Source: Davidsoniella eucalypti (taxonomy: Eukaryota; Ascomycota; Sordariomycetes; Microascales; Ceratocystidaceae). Taken from it: a stretch of 64,000 nt of DNA. Position 1 is the first letter of the stretch; each line of letters begins with the position of its first letter. The stretch lies in the NCBI GenBank assembly GCA_004009845.1, contig RMBW01000065.1, forward strand, positions 62,001-126,000, in the 5' to 3' direction. The translations under genes and the position numbers were made by a program. A model generated the notes under the pieces. That model saw nothing but the letters and a program-made list of their open reading frames with translations, was not told where the DNA came from and searched no databases. Shown here piece after piece: positions 1-11,026 of this stretch.

Positions 1-310
1 CTGGTGGCTACTATACATGTGAGAGGGGTCACAGTTTTGGTAAGTTCATGATACATCCATTCGTTTTCTTTCTTAGTCTATTGCAGTTCTTGTCTAATAC
101 TTTCCCTCTTTTCTTCTTCTAGCGGGATGTACGGAAAGTAGCCTGCCAATATTGACCCCGGGCATCTCGAGTGTTTGTGGGTTATGTAAGAGAAGATGCA
201 TAGTCCATGCTGAAATCGTCCGCCGGTTGAAGCAACACTGTGGGGAGTCTGTCTCGATCCCTGAGCCGAGTCTAGTTTGTGGTGCTTGCGGAGGACGCTT
301 TTTGCAATAG
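1..310 (+). CDS. C-terminal end of a Cys-rich protein (5' part outside window)
   Basis: Two exons can be joined: 1-39 and 123-310, with an 83-nt intron (40-122) that has a GTAAGT donor and a pyrimidine tract plus TCTAG acceptor. The phase matches (one base carried over), giving about 74 codons ending at TAG 308-310. The translated tail holds a YYTCERGH motif, then a CGLCKRRC motif, and a CGACGGRF motif just before the end. These paired cysteines and histidines could bind zinc, but I do not recognise the family. The gene starts left of the window, so its function is unknown. An antisense frame over the same bases is a shadow. The main support is the intron with good signals and the open, phase-consistent join. 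Confidence 0.55.
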
Positions 311-3163
311 TGATATATCTGTAGCAACAGGAATTTACGATGGATAGAATGGCTGACTAGTTGTTGGTTTCATGCCTTTGATGATCTACACGATTGTTAA
401 GTTCTAGTCTATGTACTTTAAACCTAGTTGACTGTTTTAGCTCAATATCCTTTTTGAGAAAATGTGCCCATGTTAAAAATTAAAACGTGATATATCTGAA
501 ACGACCGTAGATACTAGCTTACGTTGACATTCATCTTTCTATTGCTGTTTAAAACCTACACAAGACTGGTATAAGAATCAAGTTACTTCACCATTGCTTA
601 CTAATATCTCATGACTTCGAACTAGCGAACATGAAGAGTATAAGTCAAGCAAGGATTGTCCTCAATCTTCCATCCTTGGAGGAAATTTATCAGACAAAGC
701 GGAAAAGACGGGATGAGATACTGAATGAAGCTGCGTGATTTAACTACCTTTTCATGGCTTAATTTGATATCCCTTTTCTTCAAGGGATATAGTAGACGGA
801 AGAAAAATTACTGATTATCTTATGAGGCTCTATAGTAGTGCCTATACTTTTCTGGTACTATAGCAGCTTGGTATGGCTGGATATCAACCATCTTAATACA
901 CATATATGTACATATATAGCCGGATCTCAAGTGAGCTGGGATATCGGGTCGGTCGGAATACCTGAGACGAAGGTAGAACTAATGTTTGGTATCATTGTCA
1001 TTGTGATTATGGAGAATTATATATCAGGGACTTGGCTTGCAGCTCTGATGTAGTAGCAAACGACTGAAGATATTGTAGTAAGAAATATATCAGCAAACGA
1101 GAAATCAACAGGAGAACGGCAAACCGTTCTGAGTGATATAGTATGCGAGAATATGGAAAGAGAGATGACTGTGCTGAGAAAACACAAGTTCGACAGAGAA
1201 TACTACGCACATCTCGGCGATCTTTGAAAACTGATCTAATGAATACCGGGGTAGAACATGGTGTATCATATATGATTCTTGGCGAAGCGGCATAAGGCTT
1301 GCGAATTCAGCGTATCACTATGATGCGGGGGTTTGGTTCAAGGTACCAGCACTAGTAGACAGTCAAGTAATGATATTTGAATATAGAGAAAAAAATAAAC
1401 AAAGACTTAGGCCTAGAACATATCTAGCTTACTAGCCGTTGTTAATGAAGGTGAAAGGGATCCAAGTTTCATGTTGGCTAGGGGGACACGATATGATTGT
1501 GACTAGGATGAGCTGGGGAAACCGATGGCAGCGAGAAATGATCTTCCAATGTGAAAGCTGCCAGTTGGTCTTGGCAATGAAAGTATTATCTCTTTTGTGT
1601 TAGTCTGTGGTTCCACAACCTGCTAATTCATTTTGTATATATTATTATGTCTTTCATTCGTAGTTAATATATGGACGTTAGGAGATATTCTCGTTAGGGT
1701 GGGACTAGATACCCTGAATAAGTAAAAAGCCTGATGGGATGTTAGGGTAGAGAAGAGAAGAGAAGGAACGACGCTTTTCGTTACAAAGTCTGATTCACGT
1801 TGGCGTATAATGTAACACAAGGTATACGTAAGTCTGGGTGGTGGTGATATCGCCGGTGATTAGTGTATCAGAAGCTTTAGCGTCTTTTTACTATGCTTAT
1901 ATGTTATACATGCGATGTAAGTTCTTTAAGCTAGGGAGGGTACCAGTTGCTTAAAACCCCGACAAACCTACCTTTTCTCGGCTAAAAAGAAGGTTGTGAG
2001 GCGTTAGGTTGCTTGTCTGGGAAGGAAGAAATACATGATAGTGGTGCACAATTATTTACCAACTGTGATCTTGGTTTAGGTTTTGTCGAAGTATCAACAT
2101 CTTAGATTTCGTGACGTGGTTTACCGCCTCCTTTACTAGTGCGTCTTTTCATGGTTTTTGATGATAGCCCGGTAGTGTTGGAACATCATCAATATATATA
2201 TATATAGTAACAATGTAACTAAGCCATTGAGGATGGGTAGCGGCCCATCGTCTGATATCATCAGTCACTTGATGCTGGGAGAAATCCGCGCTGCGTTTGA
2301 AGATGGCCTAAGACGAGACGACTCGCTTGACTGTACAATAAAGCAAATACCCGATGCTGTACTGGCATGTTGTCTAGAATAGAACATGCTATACTAAAAA
2401 GATCTACTGCTACGATGATCAAAGACGAAAATCTGAAAATGACAAGACCACAAACACGGCGGCCTTTGCCTAAAGTTCGCGAGTGGCTATCGAATAGATG
2501 CCGCCGTGATTCCCACCAAGGCGTCTTAGTGGCATCGACAATAAGCCGGGACGAAAGTACGTATCTAGGACGGTTTCAAGTACCATATCACTATATTCAG
2601 GGGCTTGTACATAAGAAAATAGCAAACAGCTAGCAGCCGGGAATAACGGTGTACATCTGATAGACAAGAAAAGAAAATTACGGAAAGGGGCGCGGGAAGA
2701 CTAACCGTCACTCCCCTCGATGGCGTGTTTAAGGATCGAACCTTGAGCAAAATGTCCGGGGCAGACAAGCAAGAGGAGCCCAGCTTCAGATGGAAATGGT
2801 ATACTCGCTTTGAAAGAGAGGGGAGATATATCGGTGATACAGTTAACGTGAGTTGTATATAACACGCCGATGTCCGGTCAAGATGCTTCTTCTAGTTCTC
2901 TTACTTTTTCTTTCCAGGCTCAGCACTCCAGGAAAATCCAACCTTTTTCTTCTTCTCCCTCTTTATCTTCTATTTCGTTTCTTTAGATCTCTCTACGATC
3001 TCGATATCTCAATTCGTTCATTGACTGGACGGCATCTTTCGTTCTTCACGCTCCAAGTCTTCGCACTCTTTACAACTAGCTTGTCTTTGTTTCTTTTCTC
3101 CTCAGCCGCTAGACGGACTTACTTTCACTATCACTACCTTTTCTTTAGATACAATCTTTTACC
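311..3163. other. Intergenic, AT-rich; leader of the AA9 gene at its right end
   Basis: I see no convincing gene in this 2.85 kb. One 35-codon ATG frame (631-738) has a basic, charged end but no support. A short AT dinucleotide run lies near 2194-2208. The last 280 bases (about 2880-3163) are strongly pyrimidine-rich, as in leaders of expressed fungal genes, and contain upstream ATGs. A CCGGGG at 2756-2761 fits the CreA carbon-repressor consensus (SYGGRG), but one short match is weak evidence. Confidence 0.5.
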
Positions 3164-4291
3164 ATGCCTTCTTCTACCATGACTGCTTCTCTTGCCGCCG
3201 TCCTGTTCTCGGCCACTGCCGTTTTGGCCCATGGCCACGTGACTAATATTGTCTACAATAAGGGTTTCTACCAGGGTTGGGATATCAACAAGGGCATGGG
3301 CTACAACAACTACTACCCCGATACCGTCGGCTGGCCCAACACTGTTCAGGACAACGGCTATGTTGGTCCGGAGGACTATGCCGATAGCAGCATTATCTGC
3401 CATAAGGGCGCCAATGCCTCGGAAGGCTATGCCACAGTGGCAGCCGGTGATATTGTGCAGCTTGACTGGACCGAGTGGCCGTCGTCACACAAGGGCCCGG
3501 TCATCGACTATCTAGCCGCGTGCCCAGATGCCGGCTGCGGTTCAATGGACAAGACTACGCTGGAGTTCTTTAAAATCTCCCAGGTCGGCCTGATCGACCA
3601 GTCTCAGTCTGCGGGCTACTGGGGCTCTGACCTGTTGCTGTCTAACAACAACTCGTGGCAGGTCCAGATCCCCTCATCTATTGCCCCGGGATTCTACGTG
3701 CTGCGCAACGAGATCATTGCTCTGCATAGCACTGGTTCGCCACAGAACTACCCGCAGTGTGTCACCCTCAAGATCACCGGCACTGGCACTGATTCGCCCA
3801 GTGGCACGTTGGGTGAGGCACTGTACACGAGTGGTGCTGCCATCAATAGCTTCAACATCTACGCTTCGTCGACGTCGTACGATATTCCCGGCCCCACCAT
3901 GTATGCCAGCGCCACAGCTATCACTGACCAATCATCAGTCGCTGCTGCTTCAACTGTGACACCTACCACTGATTCTAGCGCCGGCACTGCCGCAGCCACT
4001 TCGGCAGCTAACACTAACGCTGGATCTGCCGCTACTACAACTTCTACTGCCGCTGGTACTACCAATGTTGCTTCATCTGTTAGCTCGACTGCTACCTCAA
4101 CCTCGGCGGCTGCTAACACTGGCAAGGCCCCGACCTCTACCCAGGCTACTACCACAAAGGCTACTGCTGTCGCCACTTCCTCTTCTTCTTCTTCTTCTTC
4201 CTCGGCTGCTGCTACTACCAGTGCTTCAGGTAGCAAGACTTCGTGCTCCAAGAAAGTTAAGCGTGCCCACGCCCGTGATGTTCGTGTCTAG
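3164..4291 (+). CDS. AA9 lytic polysaccharide monooxygenase (secreted)
   Basis: Single-exon gene for 375 residues. Enzymes of this family use copper and a peroxide or O2 co-substrate to cleave cellulose or other beta-glucans oxidatively outside the cell. A signal peptide (about 1-22) ends so that His23 becomes the N-terminal residue, half of the copper 'histidine brace'. His109 in HKGPV is the second brace ligand and Tyr196 in NYPQC the axial tyrosine. Family-typical LRNEIIALHS (His188) and likely disulfide cysteines (Cys79/Cys199 and Cys120/Cys125) are present. After about residue 210 the protein is a Ser/Thr/Ala-rich, probably O-glycosylated tail with a poly-Ser run (near 4180-4203), ending in a short basic segment. 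No CBM1 is present. All key residues are intact, so it should be active; the exact substrate cannot be told. Confidence 0.93.
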   Translation: MPSSTMTASLAAVLFSATAVLAHGHVTNIVYNKGFYQGWDINKGMGYNNYYPDTVGWPNTVQDNGYVGPEDYADSSIICHKGANASEGYATVAAGDIVQLDWTEWPSSHKGPVIDYLAACPDAGCGSMDKTTLEFFKISQVGLIDQSQSAGYWGSDLLLSNNNSWQVQIPSSIAPGFYVLRNEIIALHSTGSPQNYPQCVTLKITGTGTDSPSGTLGEALYTSGAAINSFNIYASSTSYDIPGPTMYASATAITDQSSVAAASTVTPTTDSSAGTAAATSAANTNAGSAATTTSTAAGTTNVASSVSSTATSTSAAANTGKAPTSTQATTTKATAVATSSSSSSSSSAAATTSASGSKTSCSKKVKRAHARDVRV

Positions 4292-5067
4292 GTGCACAAA
4301 TCCCATGGTCACACAAATTGAAAACATATAGACGGTTCTACTTGGTCCCTCTTGACTAAAACAGCTTTACCGGCATCTTCTTTTTTTTTTTTTTTTTTTT
4401 TTTTGTAGTGGACTACCACCTTCGCCTACACCATGCAAACTTTACAGATTCATGTTCTTGTGGGAAAAAGAAGGGCCCACTACATTTCTTCTTCTGCTGG
4501 AAGGGCAAACGTCTGTCAAAGGTTTTCTCACGAAGACCGTTTCACATCACCATAGACAATACCCACTTCCTTGTATATATATGCCCCTAACTCTTAGGAG
4601 GACAAAGGGGGGGGAAGTTTAGCCAGGTTGGCGCTGCTACTACCTCCTCATCGAATATCTCTGATCCGTTGCATTGCTCGTTTCTGTTGTTTGTTTTTTC
4701 TTTTGGAATTTTCTAGTATTAGGAGGGTTCTTCGAGGGCCATTAGGGTCTCTCGACGTTTAACGATTCACTAGGGTTAGATCTATGTGATCTATATGAAG
4801 ACATAAAATGATAAATAAATAAATAATAATAACAAGTTTAAGGTGATCGACTTCCCCGTGCTCGATAATAATAACAAAACAAAATAAAAACCCCATGGCT
4901 GCTTAACCTTGTCATCTTAGGACATGACAACAACAACAACAACCAAACTCACCTTTCACTTCTGATTACTTGATCTTGATTTCCCTATCTATCATTCCAC
5001 AACACTTCTATGTAACTACATATCACCTATTCTTCATTTTCTCTACTCACAAATCGATTTGCCAATC
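4292..5067. other. Intergenic with poly-T tract
   Basis: No gene is seen. The stretch holds the AA9 3' region, an uninterrupted T run of about 24-25 bases (about 4380-4404), and AT-rich sequence with short TAAA and AAT repeats near 4810-4835. Confidence 0.5.
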
Positions 5068-7442
5068 ATGGGTAATGAAACTGATGAAGTGGAAGCACAA
5101 CCACCATGAATCCGAACTTGATCAGGAAGCTCTCCAAAAACAAAGGCAAAACCATGAAGAAGATCTAAGGCAGCGCGACGAGGAAAACGCCAAAAAGCTC
5201 GCACAAGCCGAAGACGCATCAAAGCAGTCGAAGCACGCATCGAAAAGGAACGACTCGAGAATGAAGAAAACGCCAAACAACTTGCACAAGCCAATGCACG
5301 CATCGAAGAAGAACGACGGGCAAAAGAAGCTGCTCAAAGGTTCAATGTGCTTTCTAACTTCTCAACAGCTCTTTACGACGATTTTTCACTCAATTTCCAA
5401 GCCTTGACACTGGAGCCAAATAAAGATTACCATACAACTGGTGGGCCTACTCCAGTCCATAATCGGCTCTATCCGCACCTTTTGAAGTCTTGGATAAATT
5501 TCGAGAGCATTCATGAACAAAAGTTCACTCAGTTCTATACTTTCTTCGGCGAACAAGAACTATTTCCAAGCTTTAGCAGTATTGCCTCCAACCAGAAAAC
5601 GCTGGCAAAGCCATTGTCATGTGAGAATCATGTTGTCTTTTTTTCTCGACTGGCTATTGAGGTCCATGTTGAAACTATTATCAACAACCTATTTTTGCAG
5701 CATAAAGAACCTGGCAAGAAAACAGCATACGATTCTATCGAAAAAGTGGTTTTCGATGTCAACTCACGATATTATTCGGTTGCTCAATTGGCAAACGAAT
5801 CTTCAATCCACCTTAGTTGGCCACCAATGATACGGGTAGCTTGTGTTTCCACGAACGACAGCCCTTCAAATATTGCCACATCAGATTCTGACCTCTCGGA
5901 TACCGACAGCCCCTCAAATGCTAACCCATCAGATGTAGCAGACAATGCTGTGCCTCCTCCTTTGTATCTACCCAACGAAAGATCCAGCAAAAAGGGACCC
6001 AGATCTCTTACTTCTACAAATGATAGTTCTGCGGCCAAGTTATCTTTGTTCTACTGCGACAAAATACAGAAATCTTGAAAGTGGTAAAGACCCGGAGAGG
6101 AACTTGTTTATTGTCGAATACAAGGCTGCCCATAAGATCCCCCCTGCATTTCTCCGGAGGGCTCTTGTATATCTGTCTAATGACGAGCCATCTGTCTTCT
6201 ATGACCTTGTTGCGGGAAAAAAGATCAACGCCACCAAAGAGGAAACTGAGGAGGGCACATTCAACAGGTTCTGCCAGTTTACTGCCTATGCTGTCACTCA
6301 AATCTTTCACTATCTGATAAACTCTGGGCTTCAGTATGGATATATCACAACTGGTGAATGCTTTGTCTTTCTCCATGTAGATAAAGATGATCCCAGTATA
6401 TTATCCTACTATCTTTATATTCCTAGAGAGTCTATATTTAGTATACCACCCTGTACACAGCAAGATGGTCCTCAAGATCCCAAGGTCATTGAAGAAGAGA
6501 TCGATTCTATCAAGCAGACGCCAGTTGCCCATATCTTGACACTATCACTTTTGTCCCTCGAACAGCCAATGGATAGCCAACAAGCACAGGCCGAACGGAA
6601 ATCTAGACTCGTCTACCTGCCTGACCGCTATAGAGATCAATCTCAAAGTGATATCCCCGACAACAGCACTAGTAGTACCAACAACAATCTTGGCTCGGCA
6701 ACATCGGGTCATCAAACTACTGGAACTACCGGCTCTCTATCTATACGACCTCCACAAGAGAGATACTGCACACAGCAATGCCTATATAGCCTTGTGCATC
6801 ACCAGAGTCTCGATGAACATTGTCCTAATGTTTCACCTCACAGAAAGGCAAACGCAGATACTGCCTCGAATAAGCATGCCATTGGGGTCGCTCAACTCCT
6901 GCAGACTATCAAGACACAGATGGATACTAATCTTGACAATGATCTTGTTGTGTTGAAACGGTATGGTGCTATTGGAAATCTAGTCAAGGTCACTGCACAT
7001 CCATTTGGGTACACTCTGGTTGCTCCAGAATGAGATTGATGTCTACTCAAGACTGAAGTATCTCCAGGGAAAGTCTATTCTAGTCTGTCTTGGTAAGATT
7101 GATATCAAACAGAGCCTTTTGGTTCGGCTTCAGGATTGTAGACATGTTCTCTTGATGTCTTATGCTGGAGAACCTGTGGAAAGACTCGATGGTGTACACT
7201 ACGAATATTTGAAGCCCATCATGCAGCAAATCAGGTACTGTGGTATTGTACATGGAGATCTGGAGGCTAGGAATGTTCTCTTTGATTCCCAAACAAAGAA
7301 GCTCATGGTCATTGATTTCGACAGAGCTAAGATTCAGGAACGACCACCGTCAAGAAAGAGAGAATTTGACCATGCCAGTGTAGTTTCCGAGCGAAATGCT
7401 AAGAGGTACTATCCTATGCAAACTCAAATGGCTGTAGAGTGA
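5068..7442 (+). pseudogene. Decayed fungal kinase-like gene (at least four frameshifts)
   Basis: One protein can be followed through three frames. It opens at ATG 5068 and changes frame near 5100, near 5210, between about 6040 and 6075, and near 7020-7035. In order it has a Glu/Arg/Lys/Gln-rich coiled coil (5110-5340), a middle region of about 240 codons, a segment with an IVEYKAAHK motif (about 6110-6135), a Ser/Thr/Asn-rich linker, and a protein-kinase-like C-terminus with HGDLEARNVL (near 7255) and VIDFDRA (near 7310). These match the catalytic HxDLxxxN loop and a DFD variant of the DFG motif. This architecture resembles fungal proteins with an N-terminal coiled coil and a C-terminal kinase-like fold, whose cellular role is unknown to me. 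Ordinary introns cannot explain all the breaks, so I call it a pseudogene; sequencing error is an unlikely alternative. Confidence 0.7.
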
Positions 7443-7614
7443 AGGTGAAGAAGGGCCTGTTTTTCTTAATAGACATTTTAGTAGTACCATAATACAAGGC
7501 TGTCAACTATGAATGTTTCCACAAGTGATAGAGTACTCCCTTTTACCTTGTTGGTAGTTTCTACCACCCACAGTTTGTATCAATAGCAATAACTACATCA
7601 CGAATAGCAATGTC
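7443..7614. other. Spacer between kinase-like pseudogene and LINE remnant
   Basis: No gene or clear signal is seen. It may include the lost 3' end of the pseudogene and the 5' part of the retroelement ORF1. Confidence 0.35.
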
Positions 7615-9075
7615 CTTCACAAGAAGCATCGCAAGGAGGCCCAGGAGTCTGGAAAGGTTGCTTCCACCATCTCAGCGTGTCAAGCGACCGACTCGAGCTC
7701 ACCAGGAGCCCCCACTACCAACGTAAGTTCCTCGAACTCTTTCGCTCCCCTCTCCGAGATGGAGATAGACAGTGATGAAGTATCCCCGTCTCATGAATAG
7801 ACGTCCTTCAAACTATCACCGAGTTGCTAGGCCCCTCCTATTTGTGCTTCAGGCAAATTTGGGACAAGCGAATAGTGCTCACAATCAGTTGTTGCAGGTG
7901 GCCTCCACAGGCCGCTTTGATGTAGTGCTTGTCTTTAGAGATAGTAAGGGATGTTCCGTTAGCCATCGCGAGTTTGACGAGTTTTCCTCTACCCATGACT
8001 GGTCAATCAAGGCCCCGTGTGCTGACGTACATGTACGTCCGGAAGGTTTCCGCCCTCCGGCCCGTACAGAACCATAGGCTTTTCTCCCCCGACATCCTCT
8101 CCCTCACCCTTCACTGTTCCTCCGAGATAGAGATAGTCAACGTGTATCGAGCTCCTAACGGTAGGATGCCTGAAAGCCTTAATCCCTTATTCAACATTGA
8201 TGTTAAAGCTAACCTGATCTTCGCCGGCAATTTCAACTTGCACCACGAATCATGGGAACCCAGCATCTCCCGCTCCTCTAGAGCAGACCAACTGGTGCGA
8301 TGGATGGAATCAGATTGCCTTCGACTGGATAGCCTTATCGGGCAGCCCACACGCAACAGAGGCCATGTGCTCGACCTCGTCCTGATAAACATCCCAGGAG
8401 CTACCTCGGTGATCCTGCCGGATGCCCACTCATCTTCAGACCATGTGTCTGTAGGCACCTTTACCCAACTAGAGCCGCAGCAGCAGCCCCCATTAGCCAG
8501 ATTCAGGATGAAACCTGGGGACGGTACACTGTTGGAATCCGCCCTCACGCATATCCCCCGCCCCCTCTACGGGGTCGACGTCCCCCCCCTCACACCTCAC
8601 ACGAAGCGATAACTAAAGAAAGTTACCAAGCTATGCCCAGCAACATCTCCCCCTTTGACATAGTGGCATACTCAGGTGGCTCCACACAAGCAAATGGTCT
8701 TACTGGTGCTGGAGCCTCTGTATGGCAACTTCACACTCAGATCGCCTCTGTAGGGATCTCCCTTGGAGAGAACTACGACTTATATGACATTGAGATTCAA
8801 GGGGCCCTATCAGGCTTAAAGAGGGCTTTCTCCTCCTACGCCAAGATTTGGGCCACGGACGTCTGGATTATTCTAGGCAACCTAGAAGCCTCAGAAGTCC
8901 TGCTGGAATCTGATCCTGCTATCACCTCGCAGCCCGAGATCCGGCGGCTCGCCCATCATGAAGAATCCCACACCCTGGCAGACCGGGCCGAGTTCTTTGG
9001 TGCCCTGGGAAATGAACAAACCGACAGTAGAAACCTTGTACGTCTATGCGCTTACCCTAACCCTACCAAATCCTA
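7615..9075 (+). mobile_element. Degenerate Tad/I-like LINE: ORF1 tail, endonuclease, RNase H; reverse transcriptase deleted
   Basis: From left to right: a frame ending at 7800 that looks like the acidic end of a LINE ORF1; an ORF2 APE-type endonuclease domain (about 7830-8500) with LQANLGQANSAHNQL, NVYRAPNG, NFNLHHESW and SSSDHVSVG motifs; then, with no reverse-transcriptase core, an RNase H domain (about 8650-9040) with YSGGSTQANGLTGAGAS, EIQGAL and an LADRAEFFGALGNEQT-like motif. The endonuclease is frameshifted near 8000. The usual GDFN catalytic Asp reads Asn, and the first RNase H Asp (YSDGS) reads Gly. The endonuclease-RNase H junction near 8600-8640 marks an internal deletion of well over 1 kb. 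No poly(A) tail or target duplication is seen at the right end. The element is dead and a useful marker of a transposon-tolerant region. Confidence 0.85.
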
Positions 9076-10948
9076 ATGACTATATATAAACATGCTGTTA
9101 CGTTTAAATGTTTCTGATTCAAAAACCGAGAGAATGCATAGAAACAGAATCACCATATTTTGTCAGACCACTAAATGTCGTTTGTTCTCGTCGAACGCTT
9201 GACAGGAGCCATATGCTTCAAACCAAGCAGCATATCTTCTACTAGAAACACCTGCAAGGACGAATATTCGAGGCATTATAGGCATTCTGTCATTCTGTTT
9301 GTAAAAAAGCCAAGTATTAACAGAAGTTCCCAATTATTACTCAAGAAAACATGTTTCTAGAGATATTTGAGATATGTTAAAGACTCAACGATGCTCCGGG
9401 TAATACGAGAAGATGAGTCCTCACTTGCTTAATAGAGAACTATTGGACTATCTATTTCCTATTCTCAACTGTATTTCATGCTGTAATTGCCGCAGCGTAA
9501 TTCAGTATTCCTTTTTTCCCAGCTGGGTTGATTTTTGTCATCCACACCGTTTTCAAAGAATAACTCCGTCTTGATACATTATGATCTTCTTATATAGGAG
9601 AGATATGTAACGGTGTATATTTTTAAACATCTGAGTGTGTATATGTAGATGCTTGGACATAGACTAGTGATGTAAAAGCTCGGCGTGTTTGAAGACATAC
9701 TGCTAGGGCCTTGGGCTTTGCTAACCGACAATTGATAGAGGTTGGAATCCCATTGTAGCATAGAACCCTCAAACCAGAAAGAAGAAGAGTTCGGCAAGAT
9801 TGTCAGGGAGTAGTAAGTAGTTGGACGGAAGCCTCAAGGGATACCCTGGAAACCCTAAGATCATTGCCTCAAATAGGTATTTACAAAACTTGGTTCCGCA
9901 TAGCAGCCTTGATAATTCTAACGTAACTGATAGAGCACGCCGCTGCTAGTTTCTCGTTTTTATTTCTGGGTTGGCTAGGATTCCATGTAGAGATTTGCAT
10001 CTTGCGTAGATGGGTGTATGGGATGGATTCGATATGCAAAGCTATCAGGTGATTTGGAATAGCCGTTGTGAAGCCAAGGACAAGAATCGGCATCTCATCT
10101 GTATATATGGGTTTCCTGCCATCTGAGCCGATGAGGAAGTGCAAAGCGTAAGCTGTTATTTCCTTCCCCTCGCATTGCTGAAACACAGACGGACTATGGG
10201 ACTTGTTCTCCCCCCCTCCCCCACTTGCCTTGCCTTGTAATAGAAGAGACGAGAAGCTCCAAGCGATGAGCCACAATCACGAGCCTTAGGCCCCGATCGG
10301 CATAATGAGATGTTGCCGCTAAGTAGAGCAGGGTAATTAGCACTGCGACTCTCAGCCAAGTTCCGATGAGAACCATGTACTCTATGCGTCTTGCGGGTTT
10401 CCCCTTCTGTATCGTAGATGTTGTTTAGATTAGGTGGAAAGTGGAGCCTGACCTCTAACTGAGATTAAGAACCGATGTGCTCTGTGCAAAGTTTTGGAGA
10501 CCCCTGGGGTCCGTGATATAGCAAGAATTCGGAAGGAAGCGCTGTAGAGAGATCAAAGGGGTTTAGCTTGGATTGTTTCGTTTCGCCATAAGAACAATGT
10601 TCTTTTTTTTGTTCGGGACAAGATCAAGGGAAAGTTAGGTACTTCTGCGGCAAGCTTGCTTTTTTATATATTATCTAAGCTTAAAACCGATCGTCATCTT
10701 AGTGCGTTCTAGCGCCCCAAGGTTAGATTCTGTAGCATTGATTATATTACTACGTGTAGCCAAATTTATCGTGCTAGGCCATATCTTGCACTAGTGTAAG
10801 GTATTTTAAGCATGTAGGATATCTAACGGAGCAAAAAAAGTATTTAACTGTTAAATTGCAAAGCAAAAAAGTACGTTACGGCTCGGTTTAAAGTCTTCCT
10901 CATGGCCAGGAATGGTTAATCGCCAAGTGACTTATAACTATATCAACC
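9076..10948. other. Intergenic, no gene recognised
   Basis: AT-rich sequence. Open frames near 9175-9360 and 9881-10376 are short, have no recognisable domain and lie in several overlapping frames, so I do not call them. Confidence 0.5.
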
Positions 10949-11026
10949 TTCATGGGCAATCTTCATAGCTCTCTCTATAGCTCCATAAGATAAATGAATT
11001 AAAAAAAAAAAAAAATTCATGGGCAA
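10949..11026 (+). mobile_element. Short poly(A)-tailed retro-insertion with 11-bp target-site duplication
   Basis: A perfect 11-bp direct repeat TTCATGGGCAA (10949-10959 and 11016-11026) flanks a 56-bp insert. The insert ends in 15 consecutive A (11001-11015) directly before the second copy. That arrangement is the signature of target-primed reverse transcription by a LINE machinery. The 41-bp body, with AGCTCTCTCTATAGCTCC in its centre, recurs almost exactly in the opposite orientation at 52161-52221. It is probably a 5'-truncated 3' end of a LINE, or a SINE-like element. Confidence 0.75.

Noticed and set aside
94..327. Minus-strand ORF at the left edge
   Set aside because: The plus-strand exon with good splice signals and phase explains the same bases better.
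2690..2775. Possible tRNA on the minus strand (GGTTCGATCC B-box-like sequence)
   Set aside because: No matching A box or cloverleaf stems could be drawn around it.
3859..4251. Antisense poly-Glu/Ala/Val ORF in the AA9 gene
   Set aside because: Mirror of the Ser/Thr/Ala-rich tail on the other strand.
4970..7442. Treating the kinase-like region as one intron-containing gene
   Set aside because: Frame changes lack GT..AG pairs with branch sites, and homology continues right across several of them.
7615..9075. Repeat-induced point mutation as cause of LINE decay
   Set aside because: Lesions include a frameshift, a large deletion and an Asp-to-Gly change (A to G), which is not the C-to-T/G-to-A pattern; codons are not heavily AT-shifted.
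9881..10376. Overlapping minus-strand ORFs of 60-131 codons
   Set aside because: Several frames are open at once, with no motif, signal peptide or splice support.
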